A DNA stretch of 64,000 bases from Polynucleobacter sp. 71A-WALBACH (GTDB taxonomy: Bacteria; Pseudomonadota; Gammaproteobacteria; Burkholderiales; Burkholderiaceae), in assembly GCF_018882365.1 (NCBI RefSeq), contig NZ_JACVOP010000001.1:1034449-1098448 (forward strand), written 5' to 3'. Under the pieces are notes generated by a model. It was not told the origin of the DNA, did no database searches, and saw only the letters and a program-made list of their open reading frames with translations. A program made the translations under genes and the position numbers. Below, piece after piece: positions 53,828-62,003 of the stretch (its first letter is position 1; each line of letters opens with the position of its first letter).

Positions 53828-55984
53828 GTGTCATTCAATCAAAAGAAAATAAGTATTTGCATCGGGATTGCGCTCGAATTAATCCTATTTTCAAACAGTG
53901 CTCGAGCACAAATTGCGCCGCCACCTGATTATGATCAGAAATTAAAGAGCGTCACTGTTTCCGCTACCCGTTCAGGAACTCCGTTGGATGAAATTCCTTT
54001 AAATACAACGGTGCTGACTAAAGAGGCGCTAGAGGTGTCCCCAGATCAAACGATCGATCAGGTCCTAAAGAATGTGCCTGGCGTTATTCTGAATGACACA
54101 CCTTATTACCAGAAAGATCCAACCGGTCAGGGCATTAACGTCCGTGGCCTTGGTAATGCTAGAACACTAGTGTTGATCGATGGAGTTCCAGCAAATGATG
54201 CTTTTTATGGGACTGTGCAGTGGAACTTAGTTCCCATGTCTTCAATTGACTCGGTTGAGTTTATCCGTGGCGGTGTTTCTAGTTTATGGGGTAACTATGG
54301 CATGGGCGGCGTTATTAATATTAAGACCAAAACGCCAGTCAATAGCCAGCAAGAGGTATCGGCAAGTTACGGTGCGTTTGGCACTAGCAATGTAGCGGCC
54401 TCCAAGGATTTAATTGCATCTGAAAATCTTCAGCTGAGATTTTCTGCTGATTACTTCAACACCGAGGGTTATCAAAATATTGCTACGATTTCTCCGGCAT
54501 CGCCAACTAGCATTAGAAATGGGCAGGGCGACGCAGCTTCCCATAACTCTAACGTGAGAATGCAGGGTTATTTCAAGGCCACCCAAGATACAAGTGGCTT
54601 TTTTCGCCTGGGCTATCACACGATGTCTGACTTATCTTCGGGTTATGCATTTGCAACGAATATCACACAGGAGACTGACCTCGCCGGGGGTGCCACCACT
54701 CACCTGGATGACAAGTCAAAAGTAGACGTCAATTTTTTCTACGAGAACACAGGCTTTAATAAGCAAAATGGCTCAACCACTTCTGTTACGGGATCTAATC
54801 CCAAAAACTTCCCTTATATAAATGCAAACTATAAAGATCCCTACAGCACTGTAGGTGCATCTGCTCAATATACTCAAGAGGTAACTGGGGTTATTGATCA
54901 ATTTGTTGTGGGTGTTGATGCTCGTAATATTGCAGGATCAAATCAGACCAATAATCTGGGTGTGAATGGATCCATTGCGGCAGTTAATTATGGACAAGGC
55001 CAGCAAACCTTTTATGGATTATTAGGTCAGGCCAAGTCTAAGGCGGAGTCATTCCCGCTCGAAGCTACCTTGGCTGCACGTTTAGATCAGTGGAATAGTC
55101 AAACCCCAACTTCCTATAATGCAGGTCTTAGTGGTACACCAATATATCAAAATGTTTCGAATCAAAGCAAGACGCAGCTTAGCCCCACATTGGGTTTGCT
55201 GTACAAAATGAATAGGGATTGGGATCTTCGTTCCGCTGCCTATCAAGCATTTCATGCGCCAGGCATGAACAATACACTTCGGAGTTACGGGTCTGGTAAT
55301 GGATATTCATTCGCAAATCCAAACCTCACTCCAGAAACTATGACAGGCTATGAAGTGGGAACCGACTATCGCTGGCGAGGTGGTTTTGCTCAATTAACTG
55401 CATTTAATAACTACATCCAAAATGCAATTGTGAGTTACAAAATTCAACCTAGCCAGCAGGCCCTAGCCAACTCTCTTTGCGCTACGGTTGGTAACCCGAG
55501 CGGGTGCTCTACTAACTCTAGTTACTATACAAATAATCAAAGTCTGTTGAGTCAAGGTGTCGAGTTTCAGTTTCATCACGATATCAATTCTCAGTGGGCA
55601 ACAGATGCTAACTATGCATTTACGAGCACTAAGCTGACATGGACGGCTACCACTGATCCAGTCGGCAAGCAGCTTGCTGGCGTGCCACAAAATATTTTGG
55701 GTGGTGGGGTAACTTACTACCCGGTACCGCAAGCAAGTTTGACTGCGACTGTGAGATATGTGGGAAGTTCTTGGCTGGATAATAGCAATACCTTACCGGT
55801 GGCTTCTTATGCGGTAGTGGGACTTCGTGCTAACTATGAGCTCACCAAGAGCACAACCGTATACGCATCTGCAGTGAACTTGTTTAATCGCCAGTACATT
55901 ACTTTTGGCACCGGTAGCAATAGCTCTAGTTATGTATTGGGTATGCCACAAGCAATTTCTGTGGGCGCACGTATCATCTTCTAA
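53828..55984 (+). CDS. TonB-dependent receptor of a candidate copper uptake cluster
   Basis: The protein has a signal peptide (ISICIGIALELILFSNSARAQ), a TonB-box-like KSVTVSATRS, a plug (TKEALEVSPDQTIDQVLKNVPGVI in part, NVRGLGNARTLVLIDGVPAND, WGNYGMGGVINIKTK) and a 22-strand barrel ending VGARIIF. The open frame begins with TTG at 53801, but a GTG at 53828 with GTGGGG upstream is a better start (718 residues). Neighbours with copper motifs suggest it imports copper or a copper complex, like OprC/NosA receptors, but methionine/histidine-rich binding sites were not obvious by eye. The stop shares its last base with the next ATG. Confidence 0.88.
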   Translation: MSFNQKKISICIGIALELILFSNSARAQIAPPPDYDQKLKSVTVSATRSGTPLDEIPLNTTVLTKEALEVSPDQTIDQVLKNVPGVILNDTPYYQKDPTGQGINVRGLGNARTLVLIDGVPANDAFYGTVQWNLVPMSSIDSVEFIRGGVSSLWGNYGMGGVINIKTKTPVNSQQEVSASYGAFGTSNVAASKDLIASENLQLRFSADYFNTEGYQNIATISPASPTSIRNGQGDAASHNSNVRMQGYFKATQDTSGFFRLGYHTMSDLSSGYAFATNITQETDLAGGATTHLDDKSKVDVNFFYENTGFNKQNGSTTSVTGSNPKNFPYINANYKDPYSTVGASAQYTQEVTGVIDQFVVGVDARNIAGSNQTNNLGVNGSIAAVNYGQGQQTFYGLLGQAKSKAESFPLEATLAARLDQWNSQTPTSYNAGLSGTPIYQNVSNQSKTQLSPTLGLLYKMNRDWDLRSAAYQAFHAPGMNNTLRSYGSGNGYSFANPNLTPETMTGYEVGTDYRWRGGFAQLTAFNNYIQNAIVSYKIQPSQQALANSLCATVGNPSGCSTNSSYYTNNQSLLSQGVEFQFHHDINSQWATDANYAFTSTKLTWTATTDPVGKQLAGVPQNILGGGVTYYPVPQASLTATVRYVGSSWLDNSNTLPVASYAVVGLRANYELTKSTTVYASAVNLFNRQYITFGTGSNSSSYVLGMPQAISVGARIIF

Positions 55985-57234
55985 TGGCATATAAACTTCT
56001 CTCCTCTTTTAGTCGCCAGTTATTGGGTGTGCTTCTTCCTTGTGTACTATGCGCTGCGGGACATGCACAAGCCCAGATAGATCATTCTTCGATGGCAAGT
56101 GCTTCATCAACGAAGCCCCTGGTTTGCGAAGGATTTGGATTGAATTGTGCTAATGCGGCCACACCATTTCTCACGGAAGATGGAACCTTATTGCTTGCTT
56201 GGACCTCGGGTGGCAAGGTGTCTGTCGCGCAGTCATCCGATCTTGGGGGCATGTTTATGCCCCCCATCGTTGTTGCAGAGCATGGAAAAGCTCTTGATGC
56301 TGGGAGCGATGCCCGCCCACAAATAGTTTCTGATTCCAGGGGTAATGTATTTCTGGCGTATGCTTTTTTCAAGGATGGTAATTGGAATGCTCAGATCAAT
56401 ACAGTCAGGTCTTCTGATGGGGGCATCAGCTTTACAGCCCCTGCCCCACTGATAAAAAATGGCTCTAGCGAACGCTTTCCTTCGATAGTGATTGGTCCAG
56501 ATAACACCCTATTTTTGGCCTGGATTGATAAGCGTCTCATTGCGGATGCGAAGGGATCAGGTAATACGCAACTTGGCGGATCTATTGCTTACTCATTTTC
56601 TAATGATGTTGGGAAAACTTTTCAGCCTGAGAAAATTGCTAATGACAATAGTTGTGAATGCTGCCGTATAGGCTCAACTATTGATCCAAAGGGAGGGGTG
56701 GCAATCGTTTATAGAGCTATTTTCTCTGGGGGCATACGTGATCATGCTACACAGCTCATTAATAAATCTTCATCTGGAGAAATACATAGGGTCTCTAAAG
56801 ATGAGTGGAGGACTGACGCTTGTCCGCACCATGGCCCCTCAATTGCCGTCTCTAGCACCGGGAAAATTCATGTAGCCTGGTTTACCCAGGGAAGCGCTCG
56901 CTCTGGCGTGTTTTATGCTAACTCAAGCAATCAGGGGGAGACCTACTCGAGGCCAGCCAGAATTGGGGCTGAGCAAGAGAATGTATCTCGTCCCTATCTC
57001 CTAGCTCTCGATAAATCGATTTGGTTGGTTTGGAAGGCGTTCAATGGGGTCAAGACCTCCGTGTACCTTAAGCAATCCTCGGATGATGGCACTACCTGGT
57101 CTCAGCCTGCCCTAATTTCGCAGACAAGTGCTTACTCTGATCATCCTTTGTTAATCAGTAATGGAAGTGAGGTCTTTTTATCTTGGCTAACTCGTGCTGA
57201 TGGATATCAACTCATTAAACTAGGCGGCAAATAA
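55984..57234 (+). CDS. Secreted BNR-repeat (sialidase-fold) protein with Cys/His motifs
   Basis: The 416-residue protein begins with a signal peptide (cleavage near AQAQ, residue 31). The body carries several Asp-box-like repeats (SSDGGISF, SNDVGKTF, SSDDGTTW, SNQGETYS), which mark a beta-propeller of the sialidase/BNR type. Catalytic Arg and Tyr of true sialidases were not recognised. Instead it has C224-E-C226-C227 (NSCECCRIG) and C280-P-H282-H283-G (DACPHHGPS), a set that could bind copper or another metal. It overlaps the receptor gene and the thioredoxin gene by one base each, so all three are translated in concert. Its function is unknown. Confidence 0.85.
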   Translation: MAYKLLSSFSRQLLGVLLPCVLCAAGHAQAQIDHSSMASASSTKPLVCEGFGLNCANAATPFLTEDGTLLLAWTSGGKVSVAQSSDLGGMFMPPIVVAEHGKALDAGSDARPQIVSDSRGNVFLAYAFFKDGNWNAQINTVRSSDGGISFTAPAPLIKNGSSERFPSIVIGPDNTLFLAWIDKRLIADAKGSGNTQLGGSIAYSFSNDVGKTFQPEKIANDNSCECCRIGSTIDPKGGVAIVYRAIFSGGIRDHATQLINKSSSGEIHRVSKDEWRTDACPHHGPSIAVSSTGKIHVAWFTQGSARSGVFYANSSNQGETYSRPARIGAEQENVSRPYLLALDKSIWLVWKAFNGVKTSVYLKQSSDDGTTWSQPALISQTSAYSDHPLLISNGSEVFLSWLTRADGYQLIKLGGK

Positions 57235-57713
57235 TGAAAAAAATACTTCTTATCTTTTCCCTATTTTTCCTGGCGATGCATTGCGCTTTTGCGGATGTGT
57301 CCAGTATGCAGGCATATCAAAAGGGCGAGTGGAGCTCTTTATTGAAGAAAAATGCGGGTCAAGCAGTTGCCATTCATTTTTGGGGTGTTACTTGTGCGCC
57401 CTGTGTAAGAGAGATGCCGCAGTGGGGTAAGTTTCTTGCTACGGATAAAAATGCAAAAGTCATATTCATTCAGGTCGATGAAGTACCCATTGAAGCAACT
57501 AAAAAAATGTTAGCCCAAGCCCGTCTAGATACAGCTAGCAACTATTACTTAAACACCCCTTTTGATGATTATTTTCGCTATGAAATTGATCCACAGTGGC
57601 GTGGCGAAACCCCAATGACCTTGCTGATAGATAAAAACGGAAAGGTGACTCGAAAAACAGGGCCGATAAATTTTATGGAATTGAAGAAGTGGTTTTCTAA
57701 AGGGATTTATTAA
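57234..57713 (+). CDS. TlpA-like periplasmic thioredoxin
   Basis: The 159-residue protein has a signal peptide (MKKILLIFSLFFLAMHCAFA) and a thioredoxin-fold domain with the active motif WGVTCAPCVREMPQW (C54 and C57). TlpA/ResA proteins reduce disulfides in periplasmic partners, including copper chaperones and the CuA site of cytochrome oxidase. The position between a Cys-rich BNR protein and a PCu(A)C chaperone suggests it keeps their thiols or copper sites reduced. It lies 15 bases before the PCu(A)C gene. The cis-proline is seen in GETPMTLLID. Confidence 0.9.
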   Translation: MKKILLIFSLFFLAMHCAFADVSSMQAYQKGEWSSLLKKNAGQAVAIHFWGVTCAPCVREMPQWGKFLATDKNAKVIFIQVDEVPIEATKKMLAQARLDTASNYYLNTPFDDYFRYEIDPQWRGETPMTLLIDKNGKVTRKTGPINFMELKKWFSKGIY

Positions 57714-57728
57714 ATTAAGGAGAGTGGT

Positions 57729-58199
57729 GTGAAAAATATTGTGATTGGTTTGATGTCTTTATCTGCTGCGGTATTTTCTGTCGGGGCGGTTGCTCAAAAT
57801 GCAAAGATAGGCAGCGTAAAAATTGAAAACGCCTACACTCGCGCCACCGTGCCAGGTCAAATGGCTGCCGGCGGTTTCATGAAAATTGAAAATAAGGGTG
57901 CTGCCGATCAATTGTTATCTGCTAGTTCACCCGTTGCTGGTGAAGTGCAGCTGCACGAAATGTCTATGGACGGACAGGTTATGAAAATGCGCCAAGTTAA
58001 AGATATCCCAGTGCCAGCTGGTGGTGCGGTGGAATTAAAGCCTGGTGGATTGCATCTGATGTTAATGAATATCAAGGCGCCATTGACTGCTGGTGAGACG
58101 GTTCCAGTCAAGTTGAAGTTTGCTAAGGCTGGTGAGGTTGAGGTGAAGATGCCTGTCAATGCAATGGGCGCTGGCCATGGCGGAGCTATGAAGCACTAA
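57729..58199 (+). CDS. PCu(A)C periplasmic copper chaperone
   Basis: This 156-residue protein has a signal peptide (cleavage near VAQ, residue 23) and the complete copper(I) motif H(M)X10MX21HXM: H76 and M78 in LHEMSM, M87, and H109/M111 in GGLHLMLM. These proteins carry copper to cytochrome c oxidase subunit II or to Sco. A second, His/Met-containing end (AMGAGHGGAMKH) may also bind copper. The start is GTG at 57729, with AAGGAGAG six bases before. It is the last gene of the cluster and is followed by a terminator. Confidence 0.93.
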   Translation: MKNIVIGLMSLSAAVFSVGAVAQNAKIGSVKIENAYTRATVPGQMAAGGFMKIENKGAADQLLSASSPVAGEVQLHEMSMDGQVMKMRQVKDIPVPAGGAVELKPGGLHLMLMNIKAPLTAGETVPVKLKFAKAGEVEVKMPVNAMGAGHGGAMKH

Positions 58200-58232
58200 G
58201 CACTTACGAAAACCGTATTTAGCTGAGGCATT

Positions 58233-58266
58233 AAAAAAAGCCCCTAGTTTTATTTAGGGGCTTTTG
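58233..58266. terminator. Bidirectional terminator between PCu(A)C gene and ilvD
   Basis: AAAAGCCCCTA and TAGGGGCTTTT form the stem with a T-rich loop; U tracts occur on both strands. It separates the convergent copper cluster and ilvD. Confidence 0.88.
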
Positions 58267-58290
58267 ATTTTATTGCCATTGCTATCTGTT

Positions 58291-59979
58291 TTAATCTAAA
58301 TTCAGATCCGTTACAGCACCTTTACTTGCAGTGCTTGCGAGGTAAGCATATTTGGCAAGTAATCCACGGGTATAGCGTGGCTTAGGTTGCACCCATGCAG
58401 CACGGCGCTTAGCAATTTCTTCATCGCTCACATTGAGTTGAATGAGGAGTTTATGCGCATCAATCGTTACCGAGTCACCCTCATGAATGAGGGCAATCAC
58501 GCCACCAACAAATGCTTCTGGCGCAACGTGACCAACAACCATTCCCCAGGTACCGCCAGAGAAGCGCCCATCAGTGATGAGGCCTACTGTCTCGCCTAAG
58601 CCTTGGCCAACTAGGGCAGAGGTAGGAGCTAGCATCTCACGCATACCAGGACCGCCTTTAGGGCCTTCGTAGCGAATGACCATCACATCACCATCTTTAA
58701 TCTTTTGCGCCATGATGGCAGCCATTGCATCGTCTTCCGAATCAAATACGCGGGCTGGGCCAGTAATTGATGGGTTCTTGAGGCCAGTAATCTTGGCGAC
58801 ACAGCCCTCTGGAGAGATATTGCCTTTCAGAATAGCTAGGTGGCCTTGCTTGTAAAGCGGATTATCTAAAGTGCGAATCACTTTTTGATCTGCGCGCGGT
58901 ACTGAAGGAACATCTTTTAATGTCTCAGCAATTGTTTTTCCGGTGATGGTCATGCAATCACCATGTAATAGTCCGCCATCAAGCAAAATCTTCATTACTT
59001 GCGGAATGCCGCCAGCCTGATGAAGATCAGTTGCTAAATATTGACCAGAAGGTTTCATATCCACAATCACGGGAACGCGTTTACGAATGCGCTCAAAGTC
59101 ATCAATCGTCCAATCGATCTCAGCGGCACTAGTAATTGCTAAGTAGTGAAGAACCGCATTGGTAGATCCACCAACAGCCATGATGACACTGACTGCATTC
59201 TCAATCGATTTTTTGGTGATGATGTCACGTGGACGTAAATTTTTCTTGATTGCCTCAACCAGTACTAATGCTGACTCATGCGCGCTGGCAACCTTCTCAG
59301 CATCCTCATTTGCCATGGTGGAGGAGTAAGGCAGGCTCATACCCAATGCTTCAAACGAGGAGCTCATGGTATTGGCGGTATACATACCGCCGCAAGATCC
59401 ACTGCCTGGACAGGCGTGTTGCTCTACACCTTTTAGATCTGTTTCGCTCAGGCGTCCAGAAGTAAATTCACCAACGGCTTCAAATGCAGAAACAATATTC
59501 AGTTCTTTACCTTTGAAGTGTCCCGGCTTAATCGTTCCGCCATATACATAGATGCTTGGGACGTTAGTACGCGCCATCGCCATCATGCCGCCTGGCATAT
59601 TCTTGTCGCAACCACCAATAACTAAAACACCGTCTTGCCACAAACCATTGACACAAGTTTCGATACTGTCGGCAATCACTTCACGAGAGATTAGGGAATA
59701 CTTCATTCCCTCAGTGCCCATGCCGATACCATCAGAGACGGTAGGGGTGCCAAACATTTGCGCTTTTGCGCCAGCCTCTTCAAGTGCTGTTACCGCTGCG
59801 TCAGCCAGTTTTTGTAAACCGCTATTGCAGGGGGTAATTGTGGAGTGGCCATTTGCTACGCCAACCATCGGCTTCACAAAATCTGTTTCTTGGTAGCCCA
59901 TCGCGTAATACATAGAGCGATTGGGTGCGCGAGCAACCCCTTCGGTGACATTACGCGAGCGTTCATTGAGGCGTTTCAT
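58291..59979 (-). CDS. ilvD: Dihydroxy-acid dehydratase
   Basis: The 562-residue iron-sulfur enzyme makes 2-oxo acids for valine, isoleucine and pantothenate synthesis. It has [15 protein letters not shown], the cluster cysteine in [12 protein letters not shown], a second in [18 protein letters not shown], and the C-terminal [21 protein letters not shown]. The frame extends to 60090, but the ATG at 59979 ([15 protein letters not shown]) fits the family start and has TGGAG about 12 bases before. It stands alone on the minus strand. Confidence 0.96.
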   Translation of the reverse strand: MKRLNERSRNVTEGVARAPNRSMYYAMGYQETDFVKPMVGVANGHSTITPCNSGLQKLADAAVTALEEAGAKAQMFGTPTVSDGIGMGTEGMKYSLISREVIADSIETCVNGLWQDGVLVIGGCDKNMPGGMMAMARTNVPSIYVYGGTIKPGHFKGKELNIVSAFEAVGEFTSGRLSETDLKGVEQHACPGSGSCGGMYTANTMSSSFEALGMSLPYSSTMANEDAEKVASAHESALVLVEAIKKNLRPRDIITKKSIENAVSVIMAVGGSTNAVLHYLAITSAAEIDWTIDDFERIRKRVPVIVDMKPSGQYLATDLHQAGGIPQVMKILLDGGLLHGDCMTITGKTIAETLKDVPSVPRADQKVIRTLDNPLYKQGHLAILKGNISPEGCVAKITGLKNPSITGPARVFDSEDDAMAAIMAQKIKDGDVMVIRYEGPKGGPGMREMLAPTSALVGQGLGETVGLITDGRFSGGTWGMVVGHVAPEAFVGGVIALIHEGDSVTIDAHKLLIQLNVSDEEIAKRRAAWVQPKPRYTRGLLAKYAYLASTASKGAVTDLNLD

Positions 59980-60208
59980 GCTGATATTGACTCCAGAAAA
60001 GAATTTGTCGAAAAGCTCTATTGTGCCGTGAGACAACAGGGAATGCAGGGGTTTATGCAGACTTTTTGGTGTTCTCGTTAGGCGCTGCAAGAAGCATATT
60101 TCTCTATTGTATTTGCTGATTCAGCCTCATTATTAGCTTGAGGGCTAATATCCTTCGTAAAAAAGCTGCGGTACATTGCCTTATCTACTACTTTTCCTTT
60201 TAAATTCA

Positions 60209-60502
60209 ATGACTAAAGTTGGCCACATCTACCTAATTGACGACGATGAGTCGATGCGCACCTCTTTAAGCAGAATGCTCAAGGATGTGGGTTACATCGT
60301 TGATGATTTCTCCTCCGCAGTGACGTTTCTGGAACATTCGGTGCCAGTAGCACCAGCGGTCATCTTGCTCGATATGCAAATGCCAGATGCTACGATCAAG
60401 GTTCATAAGGCGAGAGTCATGGATAAGATGAATGTGGATTCAGTTCAATTGTTAGTTGCAAAGTACCTTGAATCAGACCTAGAAAACCTCCAAAATGGCT
60501 AG
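60209..60502 (+). pseudogene. FixJ-type response regulator remnant with internal deletion
   Basis: The 97-codon frame starts like a FixJ receiver domain: IYLIDDDESMRTSLSRMLKD with D11-D13 and the phospho-acceptor D55 in ILLDMQMPD. At about residue 60 it jumps to ATIKVHKARVMDKMNVDSVQLLV, which is the end of a LuxR-type HTH in FixJ proteins. Roughly 100 residues, covering the rest of the receiver, the linker and most of the HTH, are missing, and the frame is intact across the join. It cannot fold as a normal response regulator. A short functional protein is not excluded. No histidine kinase gene is adjacent. Confidence 0.75.
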
Positions 60503-60583
60503 CCCTTGAGCTAATTTGCTTACTAGTAGATAAATACTATGATGGGACAACACTTTGCTAGATAAGGCACTTAAGACATTTTT

Positions 60584-61579
60584 GTGATCACTAACACCAA
60601 GCTCCCAGCAATTCGTAAAGAAGCCTTTTCTCAGGCCAGAGAAAAGCGCGGTCTGAGCACAAAAGATCTCGGTGGAATGGCTTGCTTATCTCATCGCCAA
60701 ATTGAGCAAATTGAGAGCGGCCAATCCGGCTCCTTCTATGGCGCCCAAAATAAATTGACCGCTGCTAAAAAAGTGGCCAAGTTACTCAACTTAAGCGACG
60801 TGGAAGCATTTGACTATGGGGCTCAAGTACCAGCAACAATAATTGAAGAGCCAAAGGCTGAAGAGTCTAAGGCTCCCGCCAAAAAAGCACAGGTAAAAAA
60901 AGAAGCTGAAGCAGCGCAGGAAATAGTGGAGGAGGCTCAAGCTCCAAAAGTAGAGCCCATAAAAGCCAAATTAGAAGAAATGCCTTTGTCTGCAACGGCG
61001 GTAAGTTCAAAGCCTACTTCGTCAAAGAAGTTGTTCCTATGGCTCAGCGTGATAGCGGCGCTGGTGTTCTCGGTCATTAATCTGCGCCCACTATTTTTTG
61101 CAGACAAGCCTGAAGAAATCATTGTTGTAAAAGAAGAGGTGATTGAGCCAGCTCCAGCAGCCCCTCCAGCGGAGCCTACACCAGTCGCTCCAGTTGCTGT
61201 CGCACCAGTAGTTGCGGTTCCTGCGGTCAGTACTGAGACCTCAACGGCCTGCCCTGCTGAGGAAGGGATTATTAGCTATAAACCAGATGCACCTCGTAAA
61301 GCGGCTGACATGGTTTATGTACAAGTTAAATCAAAGCAGGTTATTTGTGTCAGCGATGCTTCTGGAAAGATTCAAAACAAAACTGTTGAGCCCGGAGTTG
61401 GCGTATCCTTTTATGGCAAGCCGCCATTTAAAGTACTGACAGGTGGGCTTGCTCAGGCAGATATATTCTTTCAAGGCGCAAAGGTTCGCCTGACAAATCT
61501 AAATTACAAAACTGTAGTGTTGGAGGCTGCTGAAGTGGTGGCTCCATCCGTAGACCGGACAGATTCTCAGCAGCGCTAA
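60584..61579 (+). CDS. RodZ-like HTH and membrane protein
   Basis: The 331-residue protein has an N-terminal Cro/C1-type helix-turn-helix (residues about 8-70), a charged Ala/Lys/Glu linker, one membrane segment (about 149-170), a long Ala/Pro/Val linker (187-215) and a C-terminal beta-rich domain (about 240-315, with VYVQVKSKQVICVSDASGK and PGVGVSFYGKPPFKVLTG) like DUF4115. That order is that of RodZ, which ties MreB to the cell wall machinery. It differs in having a Cys pair (C223 and C256) in the periplasmic part. The start is a GTG at 60584 with a weak ribosome site. It is not next to ispG, as RodZ often is. Confidence 0.75.
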   Translation: MITNTKLPAIRKEAFSQAREKRGLSTKDLGGMACLSHRQIEQIESGQSGSFYGAQNKLTAAKKVAKLLNLSDVEAFDYGAQVPATIIEEPKAEESKAPAKKAQVKKEAEAAQEIVEEAQAPKVEPIKAKLEEMPLSATAVSSKPTSSKKLFLWLSVIAALVFSVINLRPLFFADKPEEIIVVKEEVIEPAPAAPPAEPTPVAPVAVAPVVAVPAVSTETSTACPAEEGIISYKPDAPRKAADMVYVQVKSKQVICVSDASGKIQNKTVEPGVGVSFYGKPPFKVLTGGLAQADIFFQGAKVRLTNLNYKTVVLEAAEVVAPSVDRTDSQQR

Positions 61580-61598
61580 CCCTCTGGAGAGTTAGCGC
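61573..61598. terminator. Hairpin between RodZ-like gene and PII gene
   Basis: GCGCTAAC (61573-61580) and GTTAGCGC (61591-61598) form a perfect 8-base stem that includes the RodZ-like gene stop codon. It has no clear U tract on either side, so it is a weak or non-standard terminator. Confidence 0.5.
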
Positions 61599-61613
61599 AT
61601 CAAATGCTGATTC

Positions 61614-61961
<348 letters not shown>

Positions 61962-62003
61962 TTAATACGGTAATCATACCTAGAACTGATAACGAGCGCC
62001 CAA

